Position numbers and translations under genes: made by a program. A stretch of DNA of 64,000 bases from Adineta ricciae (lineage: Eukaryota; Rotifera; Eurotatoria; Adinetida; Adinetidae): NCBI GenBank assembly GCA_905250025.1, contig CAJNOJ010000032.1, positions 357,501 to 421,500 of the forward strand. Reading direction: 5' to 3'. Under the pieces are notes generated by a model, which searched no databases, was not told the origin of the DNA, and was given only the letters and a program-made list of their open reading frames with translations. This document shows, piece by piece, positions 59,495 through 64,000 of this stretch (position 1 is its first letter; the number at the start of each line of letters is the position of its first letter).

Positions 59495-60757
59495 ATCTGC
59501 ACCGGTATTCCAACTATGAACGTTTGCGATATGAATAATATAAGGTGTTCTCTTCGACAGAAGGCTCAGGCTCTTTCCTTATGCAAATAGAAGCAGAAAA
59601 ACAAGTTTATCATGATTTTTCCCTTGTTCTTTTCTAGAACAGTATAATTCTGACGCAAATAGTTCCATTGCCGACGTCATTATTCCTTGAATTTGACGCA
59701 GCTAAGTTTCAAATGATGTTCCTACGATATCATTTTCTTATTGATGATGACATCAGTTTCGAATTGAAAATCTTAATTAATTATCCGTTGAGATTTTATG
59801 AAAAGCATCAACACCTTAACTTTCGTTTTTTAATGCTAAAAAAAGATCAAGCTCGTGTTTTATGTTTATCTGTTTATCGTCCGGTTTTTACAAAAGCCAA
59901 ATAGAAGGAAATACTAATCAACAGTATATACTATTTGCCTAAAAACATATGATGGAAAAAATATCTATGAACAGATTGAGTGAGAAACAGCCCGATTGGG
60001 ACTTTTCGCTGGAAAATATTTGTCTTGAATATAAGGTTAGACATTGATTGACTTCGTAATTGTAATATATGCATAAAAGACTAAGGACTTGAACGAATTA
60101 GTCATTATGTATGGTCGGCGTCACGTCCCATTTCTTGTTCTTCATGGAAATGTCGATATGTCTGTCACGGAATACGAGAAAAATGAAATGGACGGGTCGA
60201 AAGATATACACTCCGATAGGCCATTTCACGCTCAATCAAATATACTAATCATTCTCTCTTTTTTTCTTTCGTCGTTTGAGATTTGATAAGTACATCTCGT
60301 CATCAAATATAAATTAGCTTGCGGAAGACTAAATGATTGGTGAATCTTTTCGATTAATTGGATGATATCGTATCTTTCTTTCATGTTCAGTGTCAAAATG
60401 ATTAACTTCAATCAGGTTCGGCCTTCGAATCGCTGAACAATTTGCCAGATATTCTCGGAAAAACGCAACTAATTTCTTCGTTGCATACGAGACAGAAAAA
60501 AACGATCGAGAATAAAGAGGTATGATCTATGAGTAACAAAATCACTAAAGTGTAACGAGTGAGCACGTATGCGTAGTTTTAAATCAAGTATCTAATCCAT
60601 CTTCTCCGCATATGATTTGAAAGTAAACGAATATAAGCGAACATTTTCTCTCTCTCTCTCACTTCATTCTCAATGATCATTTTGTAAAGTTGCTCCTAAT
60701 CGAAGAACAAAAAATATCAAAACCTTTATTGTTTAAATCAAGACTATCGCATTAACA
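59495..60757. other. Spacer with weakly supported coding pieces
   Basis: An open stretch at 59638-59904 follows a TTTTCTAG acceptor. It has two L-x-x-x-P-x-x-F units 31 residues apart (ILINYPLRFYE, CLSVYRPVF), which faintly recall mTERF repeats. A possible small exon lies at 59949-60033 (MMEKISMNRLSEKQPDW), then open sequence to 60286. I could not build a consistent gene. Confidence 0.3.
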
Positions 60758-61968
60758 ATGGAACAAGGTCAATATCATTATCATCATCAGCAACACCATC
60801 ATGGCCGCGATACGAGTAGTGCGACCGAAGGACAAGGCAGTCAACAAGAACTAAGTTGTAAGAATACGATGTGTTTTGAGCAGACGAAAGGCCACGAATA
60901 TCTCATACGAGAATTTCTTTAGTACATAGTCAAATAAATGAACAACAACGATATGCTTCGCAATCCGTTGCTCAGCCAGTTAATGTTCATCGTGCAAGTG
61001 AACAAGCAGTTAGCGGCATACAAGCAACAGGTTCTTTCCATTCCGTTTCGAGTATCGATTCATCGGCAGAAATGGCACGATACTTTCCCGATCCTCAAAC
61101 GCCCACTCTATCACCATTCAGGCTTGATATTAATCTGTTTATATCTTGTAAACATGTTTTGATTTTGTTTCTTCTAATAGATATCATCAGCAAAATGGAG
61201 GTCAACAATTACAACAGTCAGCCACGTCTTCAACGATCACAACGAACATTATCAATGGAGGCCCGTATGCACCTGTGCCGGTACCCGCCACTGCCCAACC
61301 GGCTCCACGTCAACCCGCTCGAGCACCTGTCATAGTGCCACAGCAAGTATCATCTCAAGGGCCAGCCGCTCCACAACTTCCACCGGGTATTCCAAGTTTC
61401 TCAACCCAAATCGAAGGATTATCCGTGTCACAAGCTATTGTTAACGATGTGATTGTCGATCTTCAATCGAAAGTTATCAATGAAACTCAACAACAGTACA
61501 ATACCGATCCTATCAATGGAAGTTATCTCGGTAAGCAATCGACCATTTTGTTTTTCTATCGTCTCACAAGAATATATCAACATTCTGTAGAAACACTCAA
61601 TCCTATCTATATTCGAGCACCTAATCCAACTATTATACTTCGATCAGATCTTCATCGTCTTCGTGCTCAGCTGACTGCTCGTCCACCAGGTAATTCTTCG
61701 GCAAAGATCAAACTCACTCTCTTCATAAAATTCTCTTCTTCCTCTCTCTCCCTCTTTCTCAGGTGTCGTTCGTCCAGTTGCAACTATCAATCAATTCCAA
61801 CAGAATAACTTTCAAATACCAAGTTTCCCGCCGCCTCAGCAACAAACTATTCCTCCAGGTAAATGTTCTAAACGGGCAGACAGAACGAATGATTTTATTT
61901 ACATTTTGTTAACCTTTGTTTTAGAATGTTACGGCGATTATCACAATAAAACGCATGTGAATACCTAG
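60758..61968 (+). CDS. Gln/Pro-rich protein of unknown function
   Basis: A 295-residue protein in six exons: 60758-60857, 60923-61121, 61181-61530, 61591-61689, 61763-61858 and 61925-61968; every phase fits. It starts with His/Gln-rich MEQGQYHYHHQQHHH, then a Ser/Gln-rich part and a Pro/Ala part (PVPVPATAQPAPRQP, PQLPPGIPSFSTQ). The only ordered-looking block is around SVSQAIVNDVIVDLQSKVIN. No signal peptide, membrane helix or known domain is visible. The second intron (61122-61180) appears to start with GC instead of GT. The product looks largely disordered, perhaps a nuclear or RNA-linked scaffold; this is a guess. Confidence 0.65.
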
Positions 61969-62527
61969 ACGTTCAACATAACCACACGTACATCGAACAC
62001 AACGTTCTACTTTAATTTGTTTCTTTGTAAAAAAAAAAAAGAACGGTTCTTTCTTTCCTTGCTAGATACATATGTTATCGCTCGTTATTCAATACAAATA
62101 AATAAACTCGTAGACTATATACATCTAATTATGTCCATAGAAAAAAGAGCCTTCGCTTAAGAAACGAAACGTTTGCTCAGAGAAATAACAAATCCTTGTG
62201 CTGATTGTATTAGTTTTCGAAGTAACAGATAAGAGACGATATCGACAGGTCAAGAACATGTTGACTAAACAAAAAAAGAAAATCGATTGGATAATCAGTT
62301 TTTTCTTCGACACGCTCAATGTCGATAATATAAATGATAATAACAATCATAAACCGAATAATTTTCAAGGCTTATCTACCACATGAAACGCTCGTTACGC
62401 TTGCTCAAAATTACTTTCTTCATTTTTTGTACTATTAGATATACTATTGCTTCGAGACAAATAAAGGAGGAAGGCAACGAGACGACTGTATTCATAATTG
62501 TCTATACGTTTGAGAAATATCTCCAAC
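61969..62527. other. Spacer
   Basis: 3' flank of the Q/P-rich gene (AATAAA near 62097) and 5' flank of the next gene. Nothing recognised. Confidence 0.5.
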
Positions 62528-64000
62528 ATGTTTTCGAGACCTCTTTGTCCTGACTCGGATATGCCAGCGGATCTAGAAGAATGTCTTTACCGTTGTTTTG
62601 AAGCTCATCGTCAACGAGTGCTCCAACGGCGAAGTGCACGACAAGCCAAACGAGCTAAACATCGATCAGGTCAATCTCAGAATCTGACAACAGAACAAAC
62701 AATAGCCGATAATTTAGCATCTTCACAGTACCAAGACGCTTTCACAGATGAAACGACCGCGAAAAATTTCTCCGAGACGTATGACGCAATTTCACAACAA
62801 TATGACAGCTATCCAGCAACAACGACAGATCAATCGACGAACTATTCCAATCTATTTCAAGATACTCAACAACAATATGAAAACTATTCGACGGCGACAA
62901 CAACGGCAGCGGATCAAACCACAAGTTATTCAAATCTATTCCAAGATTCACAACAACAATATCAAAACTTATTGACACAACCAGAAGACACCACAAACTA
63001 TCAATCTGATGTTTATCAAGATTCATCGCAATATCAACAAGTGCCATCAAGTCAATCAGAAACACAAACAAATTATTCGAATTTGTTTCAACAGTATCAA
63101 GAGCTGCTGCAACCGTCGACTACATCCGTACCCATGGAAACGTCTCAGCAGAGTACGTATGAACAAACAAATATTGATCATTCCGTTACTGTACCAATCG
63201 ATGCACCCTACCAAACTAATGTTGTTAGTACACCAGAACCCTACCATCATTTGAAAGATGTTCAATATGCTTCTGAGCAAGCGACTACTTCATTTATTGA
63301 CAATCAAGAACAACACGACAAACCCACAGAATATAAGGAATCCGAAAGTGATTCTCAAGCATCGTTACAAACCACTCAAAATGAAACTTCGACAAGCCAG
63401 GCGTACGATGTTGAATCAAACAAAAGATTAGACGGCACATCTATGCCAACTGGTACGGTTGAATATACAAGAGAATCATCTTATTCTCAAAACACTACGA
63501 TCAATCAGCCAGAAGATGCGGCTTATGTGCAGCAAACACAAACATCCGCTACACAAGATTATGATATAAATAATTACACTAATGAACAAGCAGTTCCAGA
63601 ACAGCCCACTTCATTATCTTACGAACAGAACCAGCAGGTTACACAGCAAGATATTTCAAAAGTGCCAGTTCGATCTCCATCATCAAGTGATAGTGGAAGC
63701 AACGAAGATGCTCAAGAAGATGAAGAAATATTCGACTTGCGTAAATGCATCTGTACCTGTTACGCCAAATTTAAAGATGCATGGAATAAAGATGAACAAC
63801 ACAAATATCGTGAGCAGTTTCGCGGCATAAAACCACCAATCTTACAAATAAATGACCAACAGTATCACCAATTACACCAGCGACGAACACCTTGCCCGCC
63901 TTGTCCACCATGTCCTCCTTGCCCACCATACCAGGGTGAACCTCAACTACCAATAATACCTACCTATCAACCACCTTACCCGCCAGTTCCTACACAAGAA
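62528..64000 (+). CDS. Long Gln/Thr-rich repetitive protein (runs off the window)
   Basis: An uninterrupted frame of 491 codons from the ATG at 62528 to the window edge, with no stop. The N-terminus has a basic helix (HRQRVLQRRSARQAKRAKH) suited to nuclear import or nucleic-acid binding. From about residue 90 an imperfect repeat recurs: YDSYPATTTDQSTNYSNLFQ, then YENYSTATTT...SYSNLFQDSQQQYQN, then TNYSNLFQQYQELL. A long Q/T/S/Y-rich, prion-like stretch follows. Near the end come an acidic patch (EDAQEDEEIFD), CICTCYAKF, and a CPPCPPCPPCPPY run leading into Pro/Tyr-rich sequence. I do not recognise the family. It could extend far beyond the window. Confidence 0.75.
   Translation, partial: MFSRPLCPDSDMPADLEECLYRCFEAHRQRVLQRRSARQAKRAKHRSGQSQNLTTEQTIADNLASSQYQDAFTDETTAKNFSETYDAISQQYDSYPATTTDQSTNYSNLFQDTQQQYENYSTATTTAADQTTSYSNLFQDSQQQYQNLLTQPEDTTNYQSDVYQDSSQYQQVPSSQSETQTNYSNLFQQYQELLQPSTTSVPMETSQQSTYEQTNIDHSVTVPIDAPYQTNVVSTPEPYHHLKDVQYASEQATTSFIDNQEQHDKPTEYKESESDSQASLQTTQNETSTSQAYDVESNKRLDGTSMPTGTVEYTRESSYSQNTTINQPEDAAYVQQTQTSATQDYDINNYTNEQAVPEQPTSLSYEQNQQVTQQDISKVPVRSPSSSDSGSNEDAQEDEEIFDLRKCICTCYAKFKDAWNKDEQHKYREQFRGIKPPILQINDQQYHQLHQRRTPCPPCPPCPPCPPYQGEPQLPIIPTYQPPYPPVPTQE

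Overview
The window is eukaryotic nuclear DNA from a small invertebrate, most likely a rotifer and probably a bdelloid (Adineta/Rotaria type). That placement is inferred. The base composition is AT-rich, most introns are 47-60 nt with plain GT-AG ends, genes are packed on both strands, and the proteins are clearly metazoan (Twist, ATF6, Epac, MEK, insulin-like peptides, a GnRH/AKH-type receptor). Overlapping pieces of the assembly differ from each other by a few percent, as the alleles of a very heterozygous genome would. I saw no transposon, retroelement, virus-like element, CRISPR array, rRNA or convincing tRNA. All gene models were spliced by eye, and exon phases were checked wherever exon coordinates are given.

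Layout. 1-1289: VMP1, with its 5' end outside the window. 2262-4462: two minus-strand insulin-like peptide genes that share an unusual cysteine-bearing module in front of the B chain, with a possible third relative between them. 4.5-8.8 kb: no gene recognised. 8811-12750: a 12-exon C2H2 zinc-finger regulator with a CtBP-type PLDLS motif. 13517-26313: one locus that the assembly shows more than once. It holds a MEK1/2-type kinase, then TCP11L1, then a minus-strand immunoglobulin cell-surface protein. Single N bases at 18959 and 25106 mark joins where the sequence restarts inside an already-shown part, so the 'duplication' is best read as unmerged overlapping contigs or haplotypes. 27094-29260: a W2-like protein and a neuronal calcium sensor, both minus.

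30828-32467: a SUEL-lectin/CUB/transmembrane receptor with a 12-nt microexon. 32603-33460: a type II membrane DUF5672 protein (minus). 34236-36652: ATF6. 37147-38184: transaldolase. 39201-44974: a CCP2/3-type tubulin deglutamylase in 20 exons. 45541-46155: single-exon Twist. 46919-51578: Epac (minus), whose second cyclic-nucleotide site appears to lack its phosphate-binding arginine. 51.6-54.5 kb: no gene seen. 54571-55984: a GnRH/AKH/corazonin-type receptor. 56822-57805: a paired-like homeobox gene (minus). 58179-58670: SmD1 (minus). 58878-59494: a SNAP-25/29 family SNARE (minus). 60758-61968: a Q/P-rich protein with a GC-AG intron. 62528-64000: the start of a long Q/T-rich repetitive protein that runs off the window.

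There is no operon-like logic. The recurring theme is signalling: insulin-like ligands, MEK, Epac, a calcium sensor and a peptide-hormone receptor, beside stress (ATF6), developmental (Twist, homeobox, zinc finger) and housekeeping genes. The most rewarding points are the two N joins, the insulin-like peptides with the novel pre-B module, the Epac arginine-to-glycine change, and the lectin-CUB receptor.
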